DNA of 64,000 nt from Saccharothrix obliqua. GTDB taxonomy: Bacteria > Actinomycetota > Actinomycetes > Mycobacteriales > Pseudonocardiaceae. The notes beneath the pieces were generated by a model. It had not been told where the DNA came from. It made no database searches and worked only from the letters and a program-made list of their open reading frames with translations. The stretch lies in NCBI RefSeq assembly GCF_019375475.1, contig NZ_JAHXGQ010000012.1, forward strand, positions 1-64,000, written 5' to 3'. Both the position numbers and the translations under genes were made by a program. Numbering within the stretch: position 1 is the first letter of the stretch; each line of letters opens with the position of its first letter. Positions 1 through 8,059 of the stretch are shown here, in pieces.

Positions 1-438
1 GCCGAGGCCGCGGCGGGGCGGTCGGTGACGCTGCTGCTGGCGCACGACCTGGACGTGTCCCGGGGCGACCTGGTCGTGGGCGGGGAGCCACCGCGGGTGA
101 CCGACGAGTTCGACGCGACCCTGTGCTGGCTGGCCGAACGGCCGTTGACGCCCGGCGCGCGGGTCCTGCTCAAACACGGCACCCGCACCGTCCAGGCCGT
201 CGTCACCGACCTCCACACCCGCTTCGACGAGCAGGAGCTGTCCAGTGTGGACAGACCGGGGACGTTGGCGTTGAACGAGATCGGTCACGTCGCGGTGCGC
301 ACCGCCGAACCGCTCGCGCTGGACGAGTACGCGCGAGTCCGGCGGACCGGCGCCTTCCTCGTCATCGACGCGGCGGACGGCGGCACGCTCGCGGCGGGTC
401 TGGTCGGCGGGCCACCGACGACGGTGCCGGAGGGGTGA
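1..438 (+). CDS. cysN: Sulfate adenylyltransferase subunit 1 (CysN), 3' end only
   Basis: This reading frame is already open at base 1, so only the last 145 residues are visible. CysN is the GTPase subunit of ATP sulfurylase; with CysD it activates sulfate to APS in assimilation. The visible part corresponds to the two beta-barrel domains after the GTPase domain: near residues 8-22 it reads SVTLLLAHDLDVSRGDL, typical of CysN domain II, and it ends with the domain III pattern in which RTAEPLALDEYARVRRTG is followed by GAFLVID. The GTP-binding motifs would lie upstream of the window. A methionine-type codon at 25 is internal and not the true start. Family assignment is from memory of CysN sequences; cysD is expected just upstream. 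Confidence 0.85.
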   Translation, partial: AEAAAGRSVTLLLAHDLDVSRGDLVVGGEPPRVTDEFDATLCWLAERPLTPGARVLLKHGTRTVQAVVTDLHTRFDEQELSSVDRPGTLALNEIGHVAVRTAEPLALDEYARVRRTGAFLVIDAADGGTLAAGLVGGPPTTVPEG

Positions 439-481
439 GCCATCCGGCCGGTACCCCCACCGGCGTGAGCCGGCTAGCCTG

Positions 482-569
482 AACCCCTCGCGCGGCCGTG
501 GGGGAGCGGTCCCGCGCGGCCGTTGGTCCGCCGGGGGACCCGAACCCCCGCGCGGCCGTGGGGGAGCGG
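482..569 (+). repeat. Direct repeat before the cyclase-like gene
   Basis: GCGCGGCCGTGGGGGAGCGG occurs at 490-509 and again, unchanged, at 550-569, each preceded by a GAACCCC-type stretch, with a partial copy (GCGCGGCCGT) between them. The second copy supplies the purine-rich ribosome-binding region of the gene starting at 579. It looks like a short local duplication in the spacer after cysN. Confidence 0.7.
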
Positions 570-578
570 AGGGCGGAC

Positions 579-2582
579 ATGCCGGCTGTTCACCGGACCG
601 TCGTGGTGGTGGACGTCGAGGGCTTCGGTGACCCGGGCCGGACGACCGCCGACCAGGTCGCGGTGCGCGACGCCCTCTACGGCCTGCTGCGGGGTGCGGT
701 CGAGCGGGCCGGTGTGCGGTGGGAGGACTGCCACCACGAGGACCGGGGCGACGGCGTCGTGGTGCTCGCGCCCGCCGACACCGCGAAATCGGTGTTCGTG
801 GACGTCGTCCCGGACGCCCTCGCGACCGCGCTGCGGGAGCACAACGCGACCCACGGGTCCGCGCAGCGCATCCGGCTGCGCATGGCCGTGCACGCCGGGG
901 AAGTGGCCTACGACCGGCACGGCGTCACCGCCCCGGCCGTGACGTTCACCTTCCGGTTGGTCGACGCCGAGCCGCTGAAGGCCGCCCACCGCGCGTCGCC
1001 CGGGTCGCTCGCCCTGGTCGTGTCGCCGTGGTTCTTCGACGAGGTGGTGCGGCACAGCCGGGTCGTGGACCCGGCGACGTTCCGGCCGGTCGAGATCGCG
1101 GTGAAGGAAACCACGACACGCGCGTGGATCGCCCTGCCCGACCACCCGTACCCCGCCGACCCGACGCGGCTCGCCGCCGCCACGCCACCCGCTGACGCCC
1201 GGCCGACCGGTGTGCACGTCGGCTCGGGCGTGACGATGCGCGGCAGCGTGATCGCCGGCCGGGACGTGGACCAGTCGCGCCGCACCCGGATCGGCATCGG
1301 CGGCCTGGTCCTGGCGCTGGTGCTGGTCGGCGGGTACGCCGTGCACCGGGCGGACCGCGACGTGGTCGGCGTGCCGCGGCCCGGCACCTCGGCTAGCGGC
1401 CCGGCGGCCACCACCCGGCCCGCGGCGTCGCCGGCCACCCGCGCACCGACCCGGTTCGAGCCCGGCCCGCGGGTGAGCGGTGTCGTGGCCGCGACGATCA
1501 CCCTGGAGGGCGACCGGCTGCTGCACGTCACCGACAGCCGCCTGGTCGCGCTCGACCTGCGCACCGGCCGGGAGGTCGCGTCGGTGGCGCGTTCCGGCCC
1601 GCCGCCACGCGACGTGAGCCCCGCGGGGGCGCAGGCGCCGCCCGCGGTGGTGCGTGCCGGCGGGCGGACGATCGCCGTCGCCGCGTTCCCGACGCTCGTC
1701 GCGGGCAGCGGCACCACCCCCGACGGCCTGTCCGCCGAACTGGTGGCGATGGACCTGTCGACCGGGGAGGAGGCGTGGACGGGACGCGTCGCGACGCCGC
1801 GTGCGCCGACGTCCTACCCGTGGGTCTACGTCGCGGGCGCGTCCGACCGCACGGTGGTCGTGGTGGCGGGTGGCGAGCAGAGCACACCGACGTCCATCGG
1901 CGTGGACCTGGCCTCTCGCAAGGAGGTCTGGCGCGTCGACGGGTTCGAGACGGTGTTCGTGGACGGTTCCGCCGCGGTCGGCCGCGCGCAGACCGGCGGC
2001 TACTGGGACGCGCGGGGCATGGACGCCGAGGCGCGTGCCTTGGACGCGGCGACCGGAACGCAGCTGTGGGTGGGGCCGCGCACCGGCCAGGCGCTCCGGC
2101 TGACCCCGTTCGGTCCGGGCCGCGTGTGGGTGCACACCTCGGTGGCGGGCCTGTACCGGCACGACACCGTGCACGACACCGCGACCGGCGCGCCGCAGGA
2201 CGTCGCGGGCTTCGAGGAGCGCCCGGACGGCGAGCCGCGGGCGTGCGCGCACGACCGGCAGCGGCTGACCGTGTGCCAGTTCGCCACCACCCGCGGCGGG
2301 ATGCTCGCCGCGTACGACGGGAACGCGAACCGCCTGTGGACCCTGGGCGGTCCGGGTGACGCGTCCGGTCGGCTGGTGCCGAGCCTCGGCACGGCGTGGC
2401 ACGGCGCCGTCTACGGCGCGCTCGACCGGCGCGGCCCGGTGGTGCTGGACGCGGTGACCGGCGCCGACCGCGACACCGCGCCCGGTGCGACGCCGACCAT
2501 GGTCAACGAGCACGGCGCGGTGGTGGTCGAGGCCGACTCCAGGGGTTTCGCGGTGGTGGACTTCCTGACCGCCGAGCGGTGA
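579..2582 (+). CDS. Membrane-anchored nucleotidyl-cyclase-like protein with PQQ-type beta-propeller
   Basis: The protein has 667 residues in three parts. Residues 1-190 resemble a class III nucleotidyl cyclase domain: VVVVDVEGFG near residue 6 and the loop EDRGDGVVVL near 54 supply the two metal-binding aspartates. Residues 210-250 hold a glycine-rich linker (GSGVTMRGSVIAGRDV) and one hydrophobic segment (IGIGGLVLALVLVGG). Residues 290-667 contain repeated strands with DLRTGREV, DLSTGEEAW, DLASRKEVW and DAATGTQLW, typical of PQQ/WD-like propellers. The natural layout is a cytoplasmic cyclase-like domain, one membrane crossing and an extracellular sensor propeller. The ATG at 579 follows GGGAGCGGAGGG; the frame is open further upstream from 498. 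Whether it makes cyclic nucleotides is unproven. Actinobacteria often carry inactive versions of this domain. Confidence 0.75.
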   Translation: MPAVHRTVVVVDVEGFGDPGRTTADQVAVRDALYGLLRGAVERAGVRWEDCHHEDRGDGVVVLAPADTAKSVFVDVVPDALATALREHNATHGSAQRIRLRMAVHAGEVAYDRHGVTAPAVTFTFRLVDAEPLKAAHRASPGSLALVVSPWFFDEVVRHSRVVDPATFRPVEIAVKETTTRAWIALPDHPYPADPTRLAAATPPADARPTGVHVGSGVTMRGSVIAGRDVDQSRRTRIGIGGLVLALVLVGGYAVHRADRDVVGVPRPGTSASGPAATTRPAASPATRAPTRFEPGPRVSGVVAATITLEGDRLLHVTDSRLVALDLRTGREVASVARSGPPPRDVSPAGAQAPPAVVRAGGRTIAVAAFPTLVAGSGTTPDGLSAELVAMDLSTGEEAWTGRVATPRAPTSYPWVYVAGASDRTVVVVAGGEQSTPTSIGVDLASRKEVWRVDGFETVFVDGSAAVGRAQTGGYWDARGMDAEARALDAATGTQLWVGPRTGQALRLTPFGPGRVWVHTSVAGLYRHDTVHDTATGAPQDVAGFEERPDGEPRACAHDRQRLTVCQFATTRGGMLAAYDGNANRLWTLGGPGDASGRLVPSLGTAWHGAVYGALDRRGPVVLDAVTGADRDTAPGATPTMVNEHGAVVVEADSRGFAVVDFLTAER

Positions 2583-2614
2583 GGCGGCGGTGCTCCCGCC
2601 GCTTCACCGCCGCC
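2583..2614. terminator. Bidirectional hairpin between convergent genes
   Basis: GGCGGCGGTG at 2583-2592 pairs with CACCGCCGCC at 2605-2614 across a 12-base loop. It lies between the stop of the cyclase-like gene and the stop of the convergent aminopeptidase gene, so it can end both transcripts. There is no U-tract, as is usual in high-G+C actinomycetes. Confidence 0.65.
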
Positions 2615-2617
2615 GGC

Positions 2618-3913
2618 TCAGAACTGGAGGTACCAGCTGTTGAGCGTGCCCACGTCCTGCGGACCGGCGTCGCGCACGCGGAGCTTCCACACGCCGTTGG
2701 CGGTCTCGCCCGACGCGTCGACGGTGTAGGTCGTCACGAGGTCGTCGGCGCTGTCGCTGCTGGAGTTCTGCACGCGGAACGCGGTGCCGTCCGGCGCGAC
2801 CAGGTCGATCACCAGGTCACCCCGGTAGGTGTGCTTGATGTCCACGCCGACCACGAGCGCCGACGGCGCGTTGCCGGTGATGCCGGAGACGGTGATCGAG
2901 CTTTCCGCCGTCGACTGGTCGGGCAGCGGCAGGGCGTCGGTGTTCTCGAACTTGTCGCCGGGCTGGGTGCCGCCGGTGCCGGCGAGGTTCCACAGCGCGT
3001 AGGCGATCGCGTCGCTCATCCGGTCCAGCGAGGTGTTCTCGATGTTCGCCGTGGTGTCGCAGGAGCGGTGGTAGCAGCGGTCGAACGCCACACCGGCCTG
3101 GCCGCCCCACTTCGTCGCCTGCGCCGAGGTCTTCGTGCTCTCCGCGCCGGTGAACAGGCCGCCGACCGGGATGCCCGCCCGCGCGAACGCGGCGTGGTCC
3201 GAGCGACCGCCGACCGAGGTGAGTTCGGTCGCCACCTTGCCGCTGAACGCCGCCTGGAGCAGCTGCTGGAGCTGCGCCGAGCCACTGGGCTGGCCGCTCG
3301 CGCTGTAGACGAAGTAGCCGGGGTTCGGCGAGCCGATCATGTCGAAGTTCAGGTACGCCTTGATCCGCGACTTCTCGGCGGTGGGCAGCTGGCTCACGTA
3401 GTAGTTGGAGCCGACCAGGCCCAGCTCCTCCGCGCCCCACCAGCCGAACCGGAGGTGCTTCTCCGGCTTGAGGTTCTCCTTCGCCACGGTCAGCGCGACC
3501 TCCAGGATGCCCGCCGAGCCGGTGCCGTTGTCGTTGATGCCGGGACCCGCGCTGACGCTGTCCAGGTGGCCGCCGAGCATCACCGTGTTGTTGACGTCGC
3601 CGCCCGGCCAGTCGGCGACGAGGTTGTACCCGGTCGCGCCGTTGGAGGAGAACTGCTGGACCGTCGTGGTGTAGCCGGCGGCGTCGAGCTTCGCCTTCAC
3701 GTAGTCCAGCGAGGCCCGGTAGCCGGGCCGGCCGTGCGCCCGGTTGCCGCCGTTGCTGTTGGCGATGCTCTGGAAGCTGTTGAGGTGCGCCTGGACGTTC
3801 GCCAGCGCGATGTCCGGCACCGCCAACGGCGCGGCGGTGGCCGCCGGTGGGGTCAGCAGTGCGGTGGCGAGCAGCAGGGCGCTCGCCAGCGGGGTTGCCC
3901 GCTTGAGGGACAT
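2618..3913 (-). CDS. Secreted M28 family aminopeptidase with P-domain
   Basis: This 431-residue zinc aminopeptidase resembles the Streptomyces griseus aminopeptidase family. A signal peptide covers about residues 1-28 (KR start, then LASALLLATALL, then an AxA site). The M28 zinc ligands are visible: HLDSVSAGPGINDNG (His, Asp), WWGAEELGLVGS (catalytic and ligand Glu), FDMIGSPNPG (Asp) and GGRSDHAAF (last His). The last 120 residues form a proprotein-convertase P-domain (VVGVDIKHTYRGDLVIDLVA), a common stabilising tail of secreted proteases. The ATG at 3913 is preceded by GGAGG on the minus strand. A paralogue with a different tail lies at 9305-11053. Expected substrates are N-terminal hydrophobic residues of extracellular peptides. 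Confidence 0.9.
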   Translation of the reverse strand: MSLKRATPLASALLLATALLTPPAATAAPLAVPDIALANVQAHLNSFQSIANSNGGNRAHGRPGYRASLDYVKAKLDAAGYTTTVQQFSSNGATGYNLVADWPGGDVNNTVMLGGHLDSVSAGPGINDNGTGSAGILEVALTVAKENLKPEKHLRFGWWGAEELGLVGSNYYVSQLPTAEKSRIKAYLNFDMIGSPNPGYFVYSASGQPSGSAQLQQLLQAAFSGKVATELTSVGGRSDHAAFARAGIPVGGLFTGAESTKTSAQATKWGGQAGVAFDRCYHRSCDTTANIENTSLDRMSDAIAYALWNLAGTGGTQPGDKFENTDALPLPDQSTAESSITVSGITGNAPSALVVGVDIKHTYRGDLVIDLVAPDGTAFRVQNSSSDSADDLVTTYTVDASGETANGVWKLRVRDAGPQDVGTLNSWYLQF

Positions 3914-4468
3914 GGCTGCCTCCGCAGGGTGTAGGGGATAGCCGCCTCAGAGCCTGCGACGTCCGCCCGAGTCACCGGTAGCGGCATTCGTCGTGATTCC
4001 GCGGGGGGAGGGCTGGCTCTGCTGTGACTATTGCTTCAGTGTTGACCAAAGAAAGCGTTCTTTGATCAGCCCGCCGGTAGGGGCGGAACCCGCCGACCAG
4101 AACCCTCGCTGGGGACAAGCCCGGCCGACCCCGCCGACCGAGTCCTGGGTACTCGGGGCGACCCGGGCGCGGAAAGCGCCGCCCGCGGCCGATTCCCGGC
4201 TACCCGATCCGACCGCGCTCCCGCTCCCGTACCCGCCGCACTTCGCCCCGCGCCCACCGCACTGCCATTCCGCCGCCGCGCCGCTTCGCCGCCGCGCCCT
4301 GCCGCGCCGCCCTGCCGCTCCGCCGCGCCCCCGGACCGCTCGCCCCCCGGACCGCTCGTGCCCCGCGTGTGCCGCCCGCCGCGCCGCCTGCCTTCGCGCT
4401 GCCCTCCGCGCGCCCCGGCCGCGTCCGTGTCGCGTCCGCGTCGCCGGCCCGCGTCCCCAGCCGGGCGG
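3914..4468. other. Intergenic region with a dyad and C-rich low-complexity DNA
   Basis: This 555-base stretch has no convincing gene. The first 160 bases form the upstream region of the aminopeptidase gene and contain the dyad at 4043-4068, in a locally A+T-richer patch. From about 4190 to 4460 it becomes a C- and G-rich run of CCGC, CGCC and CCCGC units. Open frames exist there, but they encode only Arg/Pro/Ala strings without domain character, so they are treated as non-coding. Confidence 0.6.
4043..4068. promoter_or_regulatory. Near-perfect 26-bp dyad upstream of the M28 aminopeptidase gene
   Basis: TGACCAAAGAA (4043-4053) and TTCTTTGATCA (4058-4068) are inverted repeats of 11 bases with one mismatch around a 4-base spacer (AGCG). 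The element is clearly more A+T-rich than its surroundings and sits about 130 bases upstream of the aminopeptidase start, where an operator would be expected. The regulator is unknown. Confidence 0.5.
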
Positions 4469-5428
4469 TCAGCCGCGGCGTTCGCGTGCGCGGCGCTTGC
4501 CCTCGTGCATGGCGACGACCCGCGCCACCGGGATCTCCCGCCCCTCGGCCACGAGGTCGTCCGGCAGCTCCTGCGGCGCGGGCAGGGCGGCGGCCCACGG
4601 GTCCGTCCCGCCGAGCAGACCGGGCGCGGTGCGCACGGTGAAGTCCCCGGGCGCGACGGAGTCGAGGTCGTCCCACGCCACCGGGAACGACACCGGCGTG
4701 CCCGGCCGGATGCGCGGGCTGTACGGGGCGACAACGGTGGCCCCGTAAGCACGCGTGGCGTCCAGGAAGACCTTGCCGCCCCGTTCCTCCCGGATGTACG
4801 CCGTGGTGGCGATGGTCGGGTCGATGCGTGAGGCACGCGCGGCGAGGGCACGGGTGGCGGCAGCCGCGTCGTCGTCGTGGGCGGAAACCGGCACGAACAC
4901 GTGCAAACCCTTGGCACCACTGGTTTTCACGGCCCCGGTGAGACCCTCGTCGGCCAACGCCCGCTGGACGAGGCGCGCCGCGGCGACGACGACGTCGAAC
5001 GCCTCGCCCTCCGGCGGGTCGAGGTCGAGCACCAGGTACTGCGGGCGCTCCCGGTCATCGGCGCGGCTGAGCGGCACGTGGTACTCCACGGCGCGCTGGT
5101 TGGCGAACCACAGCAGGGTCCGGCGGTCGTCGCACAGCGCGTAGTCGATGTTCCGCTTGGACGCGTCGGCCCAGATCCGAGTGGTGCGCACGAAGTCCGG
5201 CGTGTACTTGGGGACGTTCTTCTGCATGAACGGTTCCTGACCGGGCCGCACGCGCACCACGGAGAGCGGCCGTCCGGTGAGGGCGGGCAGGATGCGGTCG
5301 CGCACGGCGTCGAGGTAGTCGACCAGGTCGCGCTTGGTCGCCTCGGCGCCGTCGAACAGCGGTTGGTCCAGGTTGGTCAGCGAAACCCCGTCGCGCTCTT
5401 CGCCGTCCCGTGCTCTCGCGTTGGCCAC
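4469..5428 (-). CDS. ligD: LigD-type DNA polymerase/primase domain protein (NHEJ)
   Basis: The whole protein (about 319 residues) is the polymerase domain of bacterial LigD, an archaeo-eukaryotic-primase-fold enzyme that fills gaps during non-homologous end joining with Ku. Visible motifs are SNLDQ/LTNLDQPLF at the N-terminus, VRPGQEPFMQKNVPKYTPDF, the metal-binding VLDLDPPEG and the substrate loop TSGAKGLHVFVPV. The ligase and nuclease domains are absent, so this is the split form common in actinomycetes; a partner ligase would be encoded elsewhere. The GTG at 5428 is chosen because GGGGAGGG lies 6-8 bases upstream; a GTG at 5455 would add nine residues. No ku gene is in this window. Confidence 0.9.
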   Translation of the reverse strand: MANARARDGEERDGVSLTNLDQPLFDGAEATKRDLVDYLDAVRDRILPALTGRPLSVVRVRPGQEPFMQKNVPKYTPDFVRTTRIWADASKRNIDYALCDDRRTLLWFANQRAVEYHVPLSRADDRERPQYLVLDLDPPEGEAFDVVVAAARLVQRALADEGLTGAVKTSGAKGLHVFVPVSAHDDDAAAATRALAARASRIDPTIATTAYIREERGGKVFLDATRAYGATVVAPYSPRIRPGTPVSFPVAWDDLDSVAPGDFTVRTAPGLLGGTDPWAAALPAPQELPDDLVAEGREIPVARVVAMHEGKRRARERRG

Positions 5429-5470
5429 GGGCACACCCTCCCCGGTCGTGTCCACGACGGCAAGCCGGGC

Positions 5471-6667
5471 TCAGAGCATGGCGGTGAGGCGTTCTTCCAC
5501 GCGGTCCAAGGCCATCCGGACCGCGCCGAGCGCCACGTTGCCCGCGCCGAGCGCCGACACCCGCAGGTCGACCGGCACCAGCAGTTGGCGGCTGAGGCGG
5601 CGGCGGACGGCGTCGAACAACACGTCACCGGCGCGGGACACGCCGCCGCCGATCACCACCCGCTGCGGGTCCATGATCAGCAGCTGCACGGCGAGGCCGC
5701 GGGCGAACCTGGTCGCGATGGTGTCCACCACGGAGGCCGCGGCCGGGTCGCCCGCCGCCGCCGCGTCGAACAGGGGCGCGATGTCGTCGTCGGTGGTGAG
5801 GCGGTCGCGCAGCTCCCGGTCGCAGCGCTGCACGCCCAGGCGCAGGATCTCGCCCGCGCCCACCAGCCGCTCGAACGCGCCGAGCCCGTCGGCGGGCGGC
5901 TTGGGCTCGTCGTCCAGGTCGGTGACGAGGTCGATGAACCCGAGTTCGCCCGCGGCCGATGACGCGCCCCGGTAGGGCTTGTCGTCGATCACCATGCCGG
6001 TGCCGATGCGCTCGCCCCACTGGACGAACAGCAGGTTGTCGCCCGCTTCGCCACGCCACCGCTCGGCGACCACGGCGAGGTTGACGTCGTTCTCGATGCC
6101 CACGGGGCAGCCCAGCCAGTCCCGCAGGTCGGTGATCACCGGCAGGCTGGACCAGCCGGGGATGCTCGGCGCGAGCACGACCTCGCCGCGCTCGTGGTCG
6201 ACGATGCCGGGCGTGCCGACGGCCGCGGCCCACAGGTCGGCGGGCGTCACGCCGGCCTCGGCGGCGACCTCGGTGAGCACGGTGCGCAGCACCGGTGCCA
6301 TGTCGGGGTTGGGCGGGCTCGCGGCCTGGCGCTCGGCGAGGACGTTGCCCGCGAGGTCGGCGACCATCGCGAGCACCTTGTGCGGACCGATGTCGATGCC
6401 CGCGACGTGGCCCAGCTCGGCGCGGAACCTGGCCCGCTGGGCGGGGCGGCCGATCTGGTGCTCGGTGGTGCCGGAGAACTCGGCGATGCCCGCGTCGGAC
6501 AGGGCGGTGAGCGCCCTGGTCACGGCGGGTCGCGACAGGCCGGTGGCCACCACCAGGTCGGACACCGTGGCGGTGTGACCCGCCGCGTCGCGCAGCGCGT
6601 TGAGGACGGCCGTGGCGTTGATCCGCCGCAGCACGTGCGGCCCGGTGGCCGCCGATCCGGTTGACAC
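5471..6667 (-). CDS. ROK family transcriptional regulator
   Basis: Residues 1-75 form a winged helix-turn-helix (VSDLVVATGLSRPAVTRALTALSDAGIAEF). Residues 80-398 form a sugar-kinase-like ROK domain (GIDIGPHKVLAMVADLAG, IENDVNLAVVAERWRGEAG). The classical ROK zinc motif (GHxxxxxxxxxCxCGxxGC) is missing: after SSAAGELGF the expected His and cysteines are absent, so this is a zinc-less subgroup. NagC/XylR-type members control sugar uptake or amino-sugar genes. It is divergent from the GntR-type gene at 6817, and the shared spacer carries a DasR-like operator, suggesting an amino-sugar theme. The GTG start at 6667 follows GAGG. The kinase fold is probably a ligand sensor rather than an enzyme. 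Confidence 0.85.
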   Translation of the reverse strand: MSTGSAATGPHVLRRINATAVLNALRDAAGHTATVSDLVVATGLSRPAVTRALTALSDAGIAEFSGTTEHQIGRPAQRARFRAELGHVAGIDIGPHKVLAMVADLAGNVLAERQAASPPNPDMAPVLRTVLTEVAAEAGVTPADLWAAAVGTPGIVDHERGEVVLAPSIPGWSSLPVITDLRDWLGCPVGIENDVNLAVVAERWRGEAGDNLLFVQWGERIGTGMVIDDKPYRGASSAAGELGFIDLVTDLDDEPKPPADGLGAFERLVGAGEILRLGVQRCDRELRDRLTTDDDIAPLFDAAAAGDPAAASVVDTIATRFARGLAVQLLIMDPQRVVIGGGVSRAGDVLFDAVRRRLSRQLLVPVDLRVSALGAGNVALGAVRMALDRVEERLTAML

Positions 6668-6717
6668 GCGCGCCTCGCTTTCGCACCTGTGCCGCGCACG
6701 CTAGCAGAGACAAACGC

Positions 6718-6748
6718 TTGACAAGTGGTCCAGACCATAGCACAGTAT
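6718..6748 (+). promoter_or_regulatory. Candidate promoter of the GntR-type gene
   Basis: A perfect TTGACA (6718-6723) is followed after 17-19 bases by weak -10 candidates (CACAGT at 6741, CAGTAT at 6743). The DasR-like palindrome at 6724-6739 fills the spacer, so binding there would block transcription. The GTG of the downstream gene is about 70 bases away. Confidence 0.45.
6724..6739. promoter_or_regulatory. DasR-responsive-element-like operator
   Basis: AGTGGTCCAGACCATA contains the perfect inverted repeat TGGTC-CA-GACCA and agrees at 12 of 16 positions with the DasR consensus recalled from Streptomyces (ACTGGTCTAGACCACT). It lies between a ROK regulator and a GntR/HutC-type regulator transcribed apart from one another. 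Autoregulation by the GntR product or control by a DasR homologue elsewhere are both possible. Confidence 0.65.
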
Positions 6749-6816
6749 CGAACGGTTCGTTACTAAGTGCGCCCAGCTCACGTCCCTGCGGTGAGATTCG
6801 GCTTGGGGGAGGCGAC

Positions 6817-7539
6817 GTGGAAGACGTGAAGTACCGGGTGATCGCCGATCACCTGATCGGTGCCATCGACCGGGGTGAGTACCCGGTGGGCACCGCACTG
6901 CCGACGTTGCACGAGTTGATGGACAGGTTCGGCGTGGCCAGGGGTACCGCGCGAGCCGCCGTCGCCGTGCTGGTGGCGCAGGGCGTGGCGACCTCCAAGC
7001 AGGGGTTGGGCACGCTGGTGTGCGGCACGACCGTGCCGCCGCAGCGCGACACGCCCCGCATCCTGCCCGACGGCGCGACGTACCCGAAGGTCGTGCTCAG
7101 CGGCTGGGCCGCCGCGGGTCCCGACATCGCGGGCCGGTTCGGCATCGGCACCGGCAGCCTCGTCGTGCACCGCATCCGGCACCACCACACCGGCGCCAGG
7201 GTCACCAGCATCGACCAGCAGTGGCTGCCGCAGGCCGTGGCGAGCACCATCGAGGAGCACACCGGCCACGACATCTCCGACCGGGTCAACACCCCGCACC
7301 CCGACCTGACGCCGCTGCTGCGCAACGCCGGCCTGGACCCGATCGTCGCCACGGTGCAGCTCGACGCGCGCCTGCCCACCCGGCACGAGGCCGACACCCT
7401 GGACATCCCGTCCGACGCGCCGGTCCTGGTCGTCCACCGCATCACGCACGGCTCGTCCGGGACTCCCGTCGAGGCCACCACGACGGTGTCGAGCACGGGC
7501 GGCACGGCCCCGAAGTTCACCATCCCCCTCACCGGCTGA
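6817..7539 (+). CDS. GntR/HutC family regulator with UTRA domain
   Basis: The protein is 240 residues, the usual length for HutC-type GntR regulators. Residues 1-70 form the GntR winged helix (KYRVIADHLIGAIDRGEYPVG, then LHELMDRFGVARGTARAAVAVL). Residues 80-235 form a UTRA-like effector domain ending in APVLVVHRITHGSSGTPVEA. Members such as DasR and NagR bind phosphorylated amino sugars. The GTG at 6817 is preceded by GGGGGAGG at the right distance; the longer open frame beginning at 6661 would run through the promoter region and is rejected. The DasR-like operator 80 bases upstream suggests autoregulation. The ligand is not determinable from sequence. Confidence 0.85.
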   Translation: MEDVKYRVIADHLIGAIDRGEYPVGTALPTLHELMDRFGVARGTARAAVAVLVAQGVATSKQGLGTLVCGTTVPPQRDTPRILPDGATYPKVVLSGWAAAGPDIAGRFGIGTGSLVVHRIRHHHTGARVTSIDQQWLPQAVASTIEEHTGHDISDRVNTPHPDLTPLLRNAGLDPIVATVQLDARLPTRHEADTLDIPSDAPVLVVHRITHGSSGTPVEATTTVSSTGGTAPKFTIPLTG

Positions 7540-7585
7540 AAAACCGCCGGCGTCGCTCCGCGCGCCTCCCCTACGGTTGGCGGCC

Positions 7586-8059
7586 GTGACGCGCTGCCTC
7601 TGGCTGATCGGCCCGTCCGGTGTCGGCAAGACCACCGCGGGCTGGCTGCTGCACCGCCGGTGGGCGGCGGCCTACGTGGACACCGACCAACTGGGCCTGT
7701 GCTACCCGACCCCGCCCGACGACCCGGGCAACCACCGCCTCAAGGCGGCCAACCTCGCGGCACTCCGCTTCCCGCCCGGCGATGTGGTGGTCTCCGGCGG
7801 CCTGCCCGACCGGGCGACGGCGCACGCCTACTTCTCCCGGCGTCCGGACTGGTCGATCACGGTGTGCCGGCTGCGTGCGAGCGAACCGGAGCTGCGTGCC
7901 CGCATCCTCGCCCGGGGCGGTCCGCTGACCGCGCTGGCCGACGAGGCCGTGGCCGACGCCCGCGCGTTGGACCGGGCGGATTTCGCCGACCTGGTCGTGG
8001 ACACCGACGCGCTCACCGCCGACCAGGTGGTGGACCGGGTCCTGGCCGCGTTGACGTGA
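7586..8059 (+). CDS. P-loop kinase-like ATPase, copy 1
   Basis: This 157-residue protein is a small P-loop NTPase. It opens with LWLIGPSGVGKTTAGW, a Walker A motif at residues 4-19, followed by AYVDTDQLGLCYP, an Asp-rich strand like the substrate motif of adenylylsulfate, shikimate or gluconate kinases. It ends with VVDTDALTADQVVDRV. It overlaps the next gene by 4 bases (GTGA), and the two products are paralogues, so they are co-translated. The GTG at 7586 is chosen; a TTG at 7577 is possible, and neither has a strong Shine-Dalgarno sequence. The substrate is unknown. Confidence 0.7.
   Translation: MTRCLWLIGPSGVGKTTAGWLLHRRWAAAYVDTDQLGLCYPTPPDDPGNHRLKAANLAALRFPPGDVVVSGGLPDRATAHAYFSRRPDWSITVCRLRASEPELRARILARGGPLTALADEAVADARALDRADFADLVVDTDALTADQVVDRVLAALT

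Noticed and set aside
4190..4460. Proline/arginine-rich gene in the C-rich stretch
   Set aside because: All frames give only Arg/Pro/Ala strings, there is no ribosome-binding site and no domain.
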